Positions 52,221-64,000 of a stretch of DNA of 64,000 nt are shown here, one piece after another. Position 1 is the stretch's first letter, and the number at the start of each line of letters is the position of its first letter. The notes beneath the pieces are model-generated. The model made no database searches and was not told the DNA's origin. It worked only from the letters and a program-made list of their open reading frames with translations. The stretch is taken from contig NC_134652.1 of the NCBI RefSeq assembly GCF_030463565.1, positions 16,965,397-17,029,396 on the forward strand. The letters run 5' to 3'. The position numbers and the translations under genes are program-made. Source of the DNA: Pelecanus crispus. Its lineage: Eukaryota; Chordata; Aves; Pelecaniformes; Pelecanidae.

Positions 52221-55200
52221 CAAACCCTCTGTTCCAGCCTGGTGCCTGGGAAGGAACCAAGATCACATTACAGCTAAGAAAGCTGCTTTCTTCTGCTGCA
52301 TAACTTAAGACATTTTCCCTTTTGGATTGGGATGAATCCAGCATCTTCTAAAGTTTCAGAGGGAAACAGAGGTGTGTGGGGAGAGGGCTACAGGTTTGAG
52401 CAGAGCAGAACAGAGCAAGAGAAAATAAGACTGTTGGCACCACCTGCTCTCGCGCACCTTGTTGGCCAACCCACATCACTGGGCTTGAGCCACAGAAACT
52501 GCTTCAGAGAAAACATGGCTACAGCTCATCAGCATCCGCGCTGCTCCGCAGTGCCTGCACTGCTGGCTGTCCTCAGGGCCTCTGGGGGAGGCAGCTTATC
52601 CCACCGAGAGACGGCGATAGCCCGCGTGGCAGCCACTTCTCACTGACGCCGCTTGCACAAGGGATTGGTGTGAAACAGCGTGCACAGCAATAACTCACAC
52701 CCACTCTCATAGCTCACTCGTGGAGTAGCCCTGACACAGCTAGGCTATTTTGCTTGAAATTGTTCCACTTTGTATAAAGGAATGTAAATAAAATGTGTAT
52801 AAAATATTCAAATACTACTTTGAGTGGGCATTTAAAGTTGGTCTGTTACAAAGGAAACCCTTCCTGGACATGGTTTTATCAAAAGCGATATTGTTCCTGT
52901 GAAAAGTTTCAAATTTGATAAATCCGTACTATCTCCCTTCCCTTGAGGAAATTCTCTAAAATCTAATTGTGGTCCCTGGGGCTCGCAGCTTTAGCTCCTA
53001 AGTCCAAACTGGATGTACCACAGAGGACAGGGCCTGATCTCTGTGAGTACTACTATAACAAGCTGTGGTTTGTAAATCAGCCAGACTCGTGAGCAGCAAC
53101 AGCAGACTTGAGGTAAAATCCCCCAGAACACCCTCTCAGGGCACCAGCTACCCATTCCTAATGACCAGGGGTGCTAAAGAGAAGCCCTGTCAGCGCTATC
53201 CCCTGCACAGGCGGCGGGCACAGCCCCGTGCTTTGCTCTTTACCCTGTGCAAAGCTATGACATTGGGGACAGGTTACAGCTTGAGCTACAAAGCCGCCTT
53301 CCTCCAGGCTTTACCTATGCACGTGGAGGAAGCGAACCCGCCGGGCTTGGGAACACGGCTGCAGTTACAACCCAGCTCCGCTGCCAGACCGTTTGCTGAC
53401 AGAATGACTGTTTTATATGGCTATAAGAGCAGCTATAAGCGCAGCTGTCTGAAAAGCAACAAAATCTATGATGTGTGTTTCTAAATCCAATGACAGCTGG
53501 CAGTGCTGCGCTGCAGCTCATTCCTTCTTTTACACAGTTTAGCTAAAACACTTCTCTGAGATCGCCCTGATTTATCAACAAACAGCACTTTCTGGAACAA
53601 TTTAAAAGCATTCCCAAATAAGCAAGAAGTGGTCATCTCTTCAAGCACTCAGCGATCTGCGAGCTCCCAAACAGGCAGGCAGCTGGAGATGGCTGGGGAT
53701 GGCTGATAGGAGCACCGAATGCCCTCCCCAGCCGCCTCGCAGGGAGGACGGGGCTGGGGATCACAGCGGGATGGCGGGCTTTGAGGCAGGGGTACCTGGG
53801 CAGCTGCAGAGCATTACCCATGGGTGGGGAAAATGGTGATCTATACAGTTTAAATCTGGCCCAAGGCACAAACATAAGCCATTTCTGTGCTGCCACAGAG
53901 GAGAGGTGACTTGGTCCCTGTGCGCTACTGCTCCCCGGCTGAGGAAGCCACATGGAGGAGAGGAGGATCTCCTCCTGCGACTGAGTCTCGCCTCCCAGGC
54001 ATGGGAAACCCTGTGCAGCCCAAACCCACACAGGTATGTACAAGATAACACTGTAGCTTGCTGTACAGCCACACACTGTAACGCGATGCAGAGCGGGAAG
54101 ACACGAGGGCAGGTATCATGCTTGTCCCCACGCTCACCTCCTCCTGCCAGCTGCGGGGAAGACGACAGCAGCCGCCGTGGGGACCCAAGTGCATCACTTG
54201 CTGCTCAGGCAAGCTGCATCCACATCATTCTTCCAAGGTGCCACAGTTGCAAGGCAAAGGTTTTCTTTATAAATACTTTTTCTCAACAGCACCTGAAGTG
54301 CTGACACTGCAGCAAGAGGATGGATGTTTTCAGCACTTTCCTGCAAAAAGCGAGCTGGGCAGCATGGGCTGAGCAACACCCTGTGCACATGCCGCGTGGC
54401 TAAACTGGAATGAAAAATGTACAGGTATGAAGTGTGTTTTTAACACATACATTTAATCCCAGTAAAATGCTGAACCCAAGCAAGCTGTGCATCCAGTTCA
54501 TCCATTCCCTTCAGTCCATCCCGCAGCTCCTATACTGTTTTTGCTGCCTGAACTGCTGTCATGTGGCAGACACACGGCTTTATTCAGAAGAGCCTCGCAC
54601 AGGGATGCGAGCCAGGCCTGTCCGACAGCATCCCTGGAGCCACAGAAGGCGCAGCACCTTGTACCAGACCTCTCTACCTCCTGCCCCCCGGGTCTCTGGT
54701 GGCTCAGGGGGAGAGTGACACTGATCAGTCATGCTAGGAAGCTGAAATACCACATTGTGAACAAATTCAAACTGAGGACTTTAGCATTGCCAAACCCCGA
54801 CATTCAAAAATCATGAGTCAAGCTCCCAAAAATCAGGGGACTGGCTCAAGAAACCTGGTTTTAACATAATTTTCATTGCCTGCTGTTTTCAAAAATTTTG
54901 GGTGCCTTTATAAGATATTTTTAAGCTCTTCTACTACCAGGAGAGCTAAAATCTGGCTTGTTTTTATTTTTCCTTTTAACGGCAGTTGATGTGCAGCAGA
55001 ACAACTGTTTTATTTTACAAGTTGTTTGGTTTGGCCTGGCTTCCCCATGGGTGGGGGCTGCAGCCAGCAGCCAGGGATGGCAGGGGCACGTCTGACACCC
55101 CTCTCCGGTGGGCGCTGCAACAGAGATGGTCTGCTGTTAGGCAAGGATCTGCCTGTCTCCTCTTACAATCCCTAGCTATTTGGGGGGTAAACCCAGAATC

Positions 55201-55486
55201 TGCAAAAATCAGGTGCTTCATTTTATGGGTCTGAGTCAATGTTTCCTCTCGTGCAAGGAGCCACGGCCATGGTGCGCTGCTGAAAACCACTGATCCCAGT
55301 CCCGGCCCATCCTCTCCTGCCTGCTGACCCCATTCTCGCCATCGGCCGTCCCCGGCTGTTCCCGCTTGGCGGAGCGGCTGATTTCCCTGGGAGGAAGAGG
55401 GAGTGACCAGGGCTCTTCACACACTTTGTGAGCTGGGCATCTGGTATTTTTCAAAAGTCTAAAACATTTTAACTGAAAACTGTCCT

Positions 55487-55509
55487 AAAAAAAAAAAAAA
55501 AAAAAAAAA
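55487..55509 (+). repeat. Poly-A tract (A23)
   Basis: 23 consecutive A residues followed by A/C-rich sequence. No recognisable retrotransposed body upstream. Confidence 0.95.
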
Positions 55510-58500
55510 CACCAAACCAAAAAACAACGCATAAAACCGGAAATGTTTCAATCTGAAATCCTTAATTAAAACCACACTCTTTAGTACATAAAGAAGGAAG
55601 TTAAAAAAGAAATGTACTTTTGCACATTACAGACAGCATTATAATAAACACAAAGCACTGCCAAGAAAGAGGCATTTTCAAGGCTAAAGTAGATGCCTCC
55701 AGCTGCACTCAAATAATGTCAGAGGGCTTGTCCACATTGCTGAGTGTCATTGCATTTGAACATGATAGCAAATGACCAAGCTAGGCAGATGAGGAAGGCG
55801 GCAATTATTGGCACAGATGGCTAGCACTGCAGCAAGGACCCTAACCCGCTGGGGTCTGTGAACTCCTCTGACTTCCCACAGATCCCAGACCCTGGTCTTA
55901 ATCTGTAAAATATTTGAAGGAACTGGCCCTGGCTCTTCCTGCTCCTCTGGGCTCGCAGATACGGCTCAGCTGGAGGGACCCGGTTTGGCAGGAGCTCTCC
56001 CCAGCTAATCTTTGGGGGAATCTTGTACCAAAGCACACAGGGTGGAGTCTGAACCTGATTTTGGAGGCACAGATGAATGGCCGGAAAAGGCCAGTGTCAT
56101 TAGCCTGATGTCCCACACTGCGCAGCCCAGGACACACACAAGGAGTGCAGGAGTCAAACCCAGTCCCGCAGCAGGACAGATCAGACCTTTTGTAAAGGTA
56201 TCCACCACCAGCTTAAAATTTGCTGCAAGTATGGAAATCTGCCTATTCCCATGTAAAATGTTGGAGTTATTTAACACCCATGGTCAAAATAGGTACCTGG
56301 CTTCTAGTCCAAACTTACCTGTTTTGGCCTCCTGGTGACTGGATCTTGCTATACCCCTGTTTTTGTTTCTTCTGGATAGCTCAAGATTAAGATCAAGCCT
56401 ACTCTAAATATACTTTCATTAAGCAGCATTTGTTGCAGGTCTTCAGTATCTTCACCGTAATGCCAGTTCTCCAAGCTTCCAACCAATTCTGTAGCTCTGC
56501 TGTCCTACAAATCTTACCAAGCTACGTGAACAGCCTGCTGCTGCTGCGCGCAACATTTAGGATCTCATGAAACAATATTGATGTGCTGAGGTCTGCTCAG
56601 ACTCCTGCTTGTGCACCAGTTGCAGAGCTGTGCTTGAGCGCCTGCTGCTGCCCAGGCAGAATGGTCTTCTGCAGAGAGAGAGGATGCTGGAAAAAGTAGC
56701 GTCTGGGTGAAGATGGTTGGTACCTCTCCTACTAGTGAGAGGACTGGAAACTAGGTCTGAAGGGACCCACTCACAAAAGCTAGTGGGTGCCCTAAAACCA
56801 ACTGAAGGCTTGGGGGATGGCTAAGGGAAAGGGAAATTGCAGTAGGCTCGGAGAAAAACTCTGAGTGAGAATAACAGGGCAACGTTCTGATCACATGTCT
56901 GCACATAAATGCCAGGAGAACAGGGAATAAACAAGATGACTTTAAAGACCTCATATATAACTACAGCTTTTAGCCTCACACATGCTTCATGGAGAGACAT
57001 CGTTGGAGGGGAATACTGATATGAGATGTAACTTGGTTAGGAAACAGAAGAAGGAAATAGGAAGGGGTTTTTTTTTGTACGAAGAATACTTTGGGGTTCA
57101 AGAAGAGGTGAGAAACAGACTCTGTGCATGTCCCCAGGGACAGAGAAAGAGACAAGGAGCACAGGAGATGTCCCGCAGAGCTCCATTAATCAGAAAAAGG
57201 ACACAGACAAGGCCTTTTTGAGCATCTGACTGAAGCAGCCAAATAACTGAAGTTGGTAGGAACAGGTAATTTTAATTACCCTGGCATCTGCTAAAGACAG
57301 AGCAGGGCAGGTCCCAGACATACCAAGCTGCTGGAACGTGTGGGGAAAAGTTGCTCTCTGGTGAAGGGAAAGTAGTAGGGGAGGAGACGTTTATTACTTG
57401 GATATTATTGATACAGAAAGTTGATTAATAGTCCAAAACTGGAAGTAAATTTGAGTGCAAGTGGTTACAAAACCATAAAGTTCAGCAATTTAAGGCAGCG
57501 AAGGAACAAGAACAACGGATTAAAGATAATGGATTTCAAAAAAAGCAAATTTGAACAAATTCAGGGCACAGGTCAAGAGGATCTCTAGGGAAGGGAGTTT
57601 AAGACAGCATTTCCCAACCAGTGAGACATGGAGAGGCAACAGCTGTGCTGTGGGTCCAGGGGAGAGAGCAGCAGAAAGAACAGCAGGAAAATACCCTGCA
57701 AATACATACAAATTAGAGGAAGAAAGAGGAAAACACCAATCTGTAACTCAGTGCAAAAGAGTAAACAATGTATTGACAAAGAGACAGCTCTTTGCTTTAG
57801 TTTTCATAGAAAACATTAAAATTAAGGTAATTAACATGGTTAAGTGTGAAACAGAAACAGACCTGAAGAGGGAAGGAACAGATGAAAGACCGCTTAGGAA
57901 ACCTAAACCACAGAAGTGCTCAGTTATCACTATGAAATCTGTCAGATCGTTTTGTCAAACAAAAGATTCATATGTATTCAATAAATACTTTTTCTGCACT
58001 TTCACCCAGAATGTTGCCATTATCACCATGCCCTCTTGCAATAACGCTGCACTTAGCTGAAATGGGTTTACTTCTGAGGTACTGGGAGCGTACTTATTGC
58101 TTTACCCCCCGCCGACACAGATGCATTCTCTGATAACCTCGGCTTCCTCTCACTGCTTGCCAGCGTTTCGGGGGAATGCATCTCCTCCAGCTTTACTGCG
58201 ATGGAGATACCATCTGAACTACTGTTCTTTATCCTTTTAAGGTCAGCAGGGAAGAACAGGCCTGACTCCTTGTGAACAAGCACCTAAAACATCTCAGGTG
58301 AACTCCATAGGAGCTCTATACCTCTTTATCTTCCTGGAGAACAACCCAAAGCCAGCCCAGCCCTGGAGATCAACACTGCAGATATATGGACTTGGATGGG
58401 ATGGATGTTAAATTTCACAACAGTTACTCTGCAGCCACTGCTGCCAGCACAACTCCTCCGCATTAGTTAGCACATCCTCGGTCGTTGTGGAGATGGAGAG

Positions 58501-61500
58501 GGGTGCTCGCACAGCCTGCCAGGACAGTAGCTCCAAATATCATCCATTAATTGTATCATGCCTAGAGGTGGCTGTTAAAAATGCAGGGAGCCACGTAGGC
58601 AGAAGAGACAGATGAGAGCACAGCTCACTCGTGGTATGTGGGACTCAGCTAAACACGCAGCAAAAGGCTCTGCCGTGAGTTACTCCAATCAATGAATGGA
58701 TTTAGACGTCAGATGTTAGCTCTTTTCCAGAGAGACCCTCTGCAGGTTTTCTAATACATCTGTGTACCCAACTAGTAAGTGACCTACAGCACTGCCCTCC
58801 CTCCTTCTCCCCTCTTACTACTGGAACACAAATCCTTCAATTGAAAATACATCATATTCTGGAGCGAAAGACCCATATTAAAATCAAGTATATGAGGTGC
58901 TGGATTAAGCTAATGGTGTCATTGGCTTGCCTTCTGGGAGAGGGAGCTGAGATTTTTGCAATATACTTGTCAGATTTTTAAACTTACTCAGCTAAACAAA
59001 TAACCGTTAAGCCTCTGAAAGGGATTCTGCCCCCAGCCAGAGGAGACAGCCTTCTGAGACAATTCTTGGGGATAAAGGTTGATCTAAAGAAGCAAAATTT
59101 CTCAGGGTTTAACTGAATATACCTCACTGGTTAAGTAAACGGTTATCTTTCTGGATATGCCATAATCTCGACTGAAAAATAAATGCATGGAAAAATATTA
59201 AAATCAACTTATTAAAATAAATTCCCCCAAAACTGCATGGCGGTCTCTAATTAAATTATTCCACCTGAGAATCCCATCCCCTCAGATCCCATATGGGATA
59301 TGCCCACTGGCTCCCACCTTCGGTAAATAGGAACCATGTGGGCAGTATTGGAAGAGGGAAGTGCAAGAAAAGGTGAGCCCAGCGAAAGGCAGATGAAGAT
59401 ACCGTGGCATGCCAGGGAAGATTAAAAGGAGACAAAAAAGGAGGGCTAAAAGCTTTTGACAGCAGACAACAGGAAAGTTTCCGTATCTGAGAAAGGTTAT
59501 GGGCTTGCTCTGAGTGGGGAGGAAGGTGTTAGCAGTTGGAAGAAAAGAGCAGGTCTTGTCCTGGGAGGAAATGCTTCAAAAGCATTTACTTTCCAGCTTA
59601 GCAATGACCTTGCTCCATTTATTGCTGAGGGCTGTGAATGTTGGAAGCCTGATCCCACAAAATAAGGCTGGTTGTGCATTATTGTACTGCTGATAAACGG
59701 TAAGACTTTCAGAATTGGGAAATATATTTATGCTTACAGCACTCAGAAATGACTCAACAGATTCTCACTCAGATTTCAGGTCATCTCCTCAAGCCCTCAG
59801 TCTGAAACTTTAGCATAAGGAATTCCCATTTAAAGAGAAATGATAGGATAAAATTACAAACACTCAAACCAGGTTTGCAACCACCGACCTGGGTTTCCAT
59901 GTGCTCTTGTGCTATTTCAGCACCAACGGGACAGACAGAGTGAGAGACTGGACAGCAGGAGGACAAGTCAGACACTAGGAGCACCTCCTGGAGAGAAAGT
60001 GGAGAGAGATGTAGGGTGCCCTGGATGAAGGCAGCAGCAGCAAACTCTGGCAGCCCCAACCCCCAAGAGCATGCGCCGACCAGAGCTGGTGGTGGTGCGC
60101 TGCTGTGCAGCACAACAGCTTTGATCACAAAGACTGATGGCAATGAAGAAGTAGATATCTACAGTGATTTAGGGAGGAATGTGAAATATTTTGTGCGCAT
60201 GTGTGTAGAAGCAGATGACTACATCTTTCTAGAGCACTTCTGGCCTTCCCGTCAAGGATTCACATATGCAGCACTTGTGTTAGAAGAGGTGGCAGCAGTG
60301 GGGAGAGGTTTATCAAGCTGATGCTTCAGGCCCTAGTTAATCATTATTTCTTTCTGGTGAGCTTTACTGGCACGCCAGCGCATGCTGGTCCTGGCACAAC
60401 AAATGCAACACAAGCCCGTAACTGTCAGAGGGGTCTGGAAAACCTCATTAGCTTGCTGATGGCTCTACACCCAAGTGCAATCTAATCATCACAAGGCCTG
60501 AGCAGAAGGGAAACCCAGCCTCCACAGTGCCCTGGAGGAGTTTTGGCAATGCTGCTGATAACCATGCTCCAGAAGGGCATCGGCTGGGGCATTGCACTGA
60601 GAGCCATTTTCTAATCAGCATGTTTCCTGTGTATTCTGTTCCTTGATATGAGAGGTGCTGCAAGTCCCATCAGTGATGATTTCCCACTTCTTGAAGGATG
60701 GAGATCTGCAAAATTTCCTTAGCCTCTAATGGCTTCTTCCCAAGGACAGACTCGCTAGGAGGTGCAAGCTATTGGCAGCTCAAGGGCCCAGAGGAACCGT
60801 TGACTGTGTTTAGGCCACAATCCAGAAGACTTGACTTCATCCAGTGTAAATGGAGCTGGTTTATTTATTCTAATGGTCTGATGGTGAGGGAGGAGTGCTC
60901 CCTGGCTGCCCACGACAGCCACAGCTCTGTTCCAGACACAGGGTCCAATGCGCAGCCCCGCTCCAGAAAACACTGCTCACAGGGATGAGGCACCCATCCT
61001 CACGTGCCACCTGGAGGCAAGGTTTCAGCAGACCTATGCTGCCTCCCCAGAGACGTTTATTCTTCTCTTAGACCTGTTGTCTGACCCTGTCCGTCTTCCC
61101 CAGTCAGGTGAGCCCACGTGGTTGCTCCACATCATGCTGGAGGACCATTTGAGCCTCCTGTCTCCAGCAATGGCCAAGAGGAGATGCCTGGAGAAGAGTG
61201 TAAGAGGGGCAATTATGCTATGACACCTCCCAGCGCACTCTCCTGGCTTCCAGGAATCAGTGGCACAAGGCACCAAGCACTACAAGGCATCAGGAGTCTT
61301 ACTTCCCGAATAAAAGCAATAGCAAAAGTCAGTAAATAAAGATAGCCCCAGCACTTCACAGGCACCGCAAGTATGACAAAACACAACTTGGAGTAACCTG
61401 CTGTCCTATCTAAAGGTCTGAGAGCAAGATGTCCTTGTTCGCACAAAACAGCGAGTCTGCTGAGCCCTCAGAACAAACTCACGCCAAATTATAAATAAAG

Positions 61501-61679
61501 ATCCAAGAAGACTCGACACAAATACTGAGGCAATGACTAGAGAAATGACTTATGAAGTGCGCAGCGAATGCCTGCAGGGCTGACCAAATGGAGGAGAAGC
61601 TTTTAAGAACTGCAGGAGCTTTCCAGAGGAACAGAATCTAAGGAGTGCCAATTTGTGTCAAAGATTTTCCATCTGCACA

Positions 61680-61694
61680 TAAATAAATAAATAA
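61680..61694. repeat. AAAT microsatellite
   Basis: Three to four AAAT units. Confidence 0.8.
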
Positions 61695-62239
61695 GGAAGA
61701 TGGAAGCAGACAGGGAGAAATCTGTATTGTCCGTCACAGAGCCCTATGTGGGTGTAGCTCCTCCAATGCAGAGTCTGTGCTGGACTCCAGCGAGACTGAA
61801 GCATTGCAGATGGCCAGCAGTAGTCATCTGCGTGGGGCTGAATTACACTTTACAGGACCAATTCTGCCTCTAAAATTAATCCTGTGTCCTCTACACATCC
61901 GAGGTAGTCTCTGGACCTGCACAGCATTCACCTGTCAGAGAGGAAGCAACGACGTTCCTCAGGCAGAGTGTGGGCTGGGAGAACAGCGAGAACAAAGGAG
62001 CAAGAAAAGAAGATGCAGGGCAATAAGTAGAAGGGAAAAAGAAATAAATGTATTGGCCAAGCCATGACATCCCAGCTCCCATTAACTCCCTCTGCTGCTC
62101 ACCACAGCATCTCAGCATAAGGACACCAGCCTTGCCACCCACCGACACGTCCACGGAGGGGGATGAGAGGGAGGGATGGCAGGCAAAGAGGGGACAAAGG
62201 CAAGCCAAAGAGCGCAGGAGGGAAAAAACATTTTGGGGT

Positions 62240-63030
62240 TTATTTTTCGCACAGGATTCACAACATTCCTCAGAAAATTTAATTTTGCTGTCCTGTTCTT
62301 GTTTGCTAACCAGAACCAATTTAATTTTAAAACAACATGCAGAGCCAACGGGGGGAAAACATTTTGCAATGGCTCTTCGCTCCCACTTGGAACGGCGAGC
62401 ACAGCTTAACTCGTTCGGCTCCCACAGCCGCAACACCGGCTCGTGGGGAGCTGGCTCACCGGCATGGGAAGCTTCCAGCCAGGAGGGAACAGGGGACTCG
62501 CTGGCGCCGGTGAACGATATGATGCAAATGGCTTTTTTTGAGGAACTTGACAAATCCCACCCCACGCATCTGCGGAGGCTGGAAGTGGCAGGAGAGGAGA
62601 GCAATTTGTCCATGGAACATCTTCCTCTCACCCCGGCTCCCCACTCGACAGCTTGCTCCGTGGTTTGTAGAAAAAAAATGGCTTGTTACCGCATTTAACA
62701 AAGAGCAGAAAGTTCCTATTCCTCTTCCGCTACCAAGAACATGCAAGTTTCTCATATCAGCATGCGAGCCTTCTGTGGTTTTATGCCCTGTTGTGACAGT
62801 TCGGTAAACAAGCTGATAAAAATCAAGCACTTTTCAAAGGCAAGGTTAACACTCATGCGCAACCTGGCTTGTCAGGGAACACCAGAAACTCCAAACACGT
62901 TGCTTCTGGTTACCATCTGCATGAGCTTATTCAGACTAAAATAACAAAGTGTGTTTCCTGATCTCCATCAACGTAAATAGAGCCATTAAGTTGCGAGGCT
63001 GTTTACATTCTGGGAAATAATCATTGCATT
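62240..63030. promoter_or_regulatory. Possible conserved non-coding cluster in HPSE2 intron 3
   Basis: Motif-dense AT-rich islands without recognised repeats: around 62270-62345 (AAAATTTAATTTTGC and CCAATTTAATTTTAAAAC), 62830-62860 (a TCF/LEF-like CACTTTTCAAAGG) and 62940-63030 (AATAATCATTGCATTC). They have the look of vertebrate enhancers. This is a judgement from composition only. Confidence 0.25.
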
Positions 63031-64000
63031 CATCCTGATTGCTCCTCGACCCGCAGCCACAGCGTCCCCACACTGTGCTAGCGGGCGGCTCTGCTGCAGC
63101 CCACAGCCCCACATGCCACCGGTTAACAGCAGGCACCGGCACCCGCCACGTCTGTGCCACAAAGCCAACGTAAAACCCTTCGCAAATATTATACGTTGCT
63201 GCCCAAATCTGGTTTTATGACTAGAAACAAGGACACACTTGAAGGATCCAGCTCTCCCAGTTGTAATGTCTGGCATACAGAAGTAGGAACATTCACGTTT
63301 TTTAAAAGGAGCTCTTTTGGTAGGTAAAATCGTAAATATTAGAGCAGAAAAGACCTGGAGCTTGCCGGCAATGTGCTTACAACAGCTCTGTCTTCTGCGT
63401 CATGCAAGGACCTACACTCCAACACGAGCACGTAGAGATGGCACAGACTCCGTCCCAGAGGATTTATGTCCTGGAAGAGGAGGGGACCATACCATCTGTA
63501 AACCGCTGCATTCCGGAGCATTGGAGCCAAACACTGTGCTCTTTTGGCCGAGGCGGCCCATCTGCTCGTAGAGAAGGGCTGAGAGCGAATGTCCCGCAGC
63601 CCCGCGGGGGTCCCACCGCTCCAGCCAGCCCCTCTTCACCCACGTGGGGGCTGGACTTTTGGGTGCTGGTGGGGACATTTCCACAACCCCCTGGGAACAC
63701 GTGCTGTTCCGGATGCTGGCCTGTGTTGCTAGCCTTGTTACAGCCCTAATAGGTGCTCCCTGTAATTGCGGGAGACCATTGTTTTTTCTTGGCCTAGCTT
63801 CACCTGCGGAATTGTAGAAGAATGAGAATTCCACATTTGGAAATAATAACAAAAGGATAAAACCGGGCAAATAATGGTGCAGGCCAGGTCACACATTCCC
63901 ATTTTATTAGACTCAAACCCTCCTGAAAGAATTTCCTTGAATCTGCGTGTACTAGCTAAGCACAAATATTTTTGAGAGGACATTCTGTTTCACAAAATGG

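Larger units (their letters stand above)
45440..64000 (-). other. HPSE2: HPSE2 intron 3 (partial, at least 18.5 kb)
   Basis: No match to HPSE2 exon 3 (the segment before ARSLDK in human) is found up to 64000, so the window ends in this intron. It holds a G-run (48.9 kb), the 49-bp minisatellite (51.58-52.22 kb), two A23 tracts (52.02 and 55.49 kb) and AT-rich islands at 58.8-59.0 and 62.2-63.0 kb. No coding gene was recognised on either strand. Confidence 0.85.

Noticed and set aside
60016-60321. 101-codon plus-strand frame containing VDIYSDLGRNVKYF
   Set aside because: No recognised family, no splice or promoter evidence. Expected by chance in this much sequence.

Overview
This is vertebrate nuclear DNA, most likely from a bird. 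It holds two neighbouring multi-exon genes, both on the minus strand and head to tail. The signs are spliced genes with GT-AG introns, a CpG island at the gene boundary, several old CR1-type LINE fragments, no Alu- or L1-like repeats, and compact introns. Another sauropsid cannot be excluded from sequence alone. No bacterial, viral, plasmid or CRISPR feature was seen.

Region 1 (about 290-5260, minus strand) is a complete HPS1 gene (Hermansky-Pudlak syndrome 1, a BLOC-3 subunit). Eighteen coding exons splice in frame into a 699-residue protein that follows human HPS1 (about 700 residues) from end to end. Seventeen introns fit in under 5 kb. One of them (1363-1557) has the marks of a minor-spliceosome AT-AC intron. 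A possible 30-bp in-frame microexon lies in the 601-bp ninth intron.

Region 2 (about 5105-6430) is the gene boundary. The 3' UTR and polyadenylation signal (5621-5626) of the upstream gene lie only about 0.5 kb from the HPS1 start codon. Both sit in one CpG-rich block, separated by a GGGAGC-type hexanucleotide repeat (5266-5574) with strong G-quadruplex potential.

Region 3 (about 5600-64000, minus strand) is the 3' two thirds of HPSE2 (heparanase-2, a non-catalytic heparanase relative). Nine coding exons, matching exons 4-12 of the human gene, are spread over 39 kb. The window ends inside intron 3, so exons 1-3 and the promoter are missing. The introns hold CR1 relics, a GC-rich CpG-island-like block (15.7-16.3 kb), a degenerate 49-bp minisatellite (51.58-52.22 kb), poly-A and poly-G tracts, and AT-rich islands that could be conserved enhancers.

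The HPS1-HPSE2 adjacency matches the human arrangement as I recall it. The products work in unrelated processes: HPS1 in biogenesis of lysosome-related organelles, HPSE2 in heparan sulfate biology outside the cell. The link is genomic position, not pathway. I found no convincing additional protein-coding gene on either strand.
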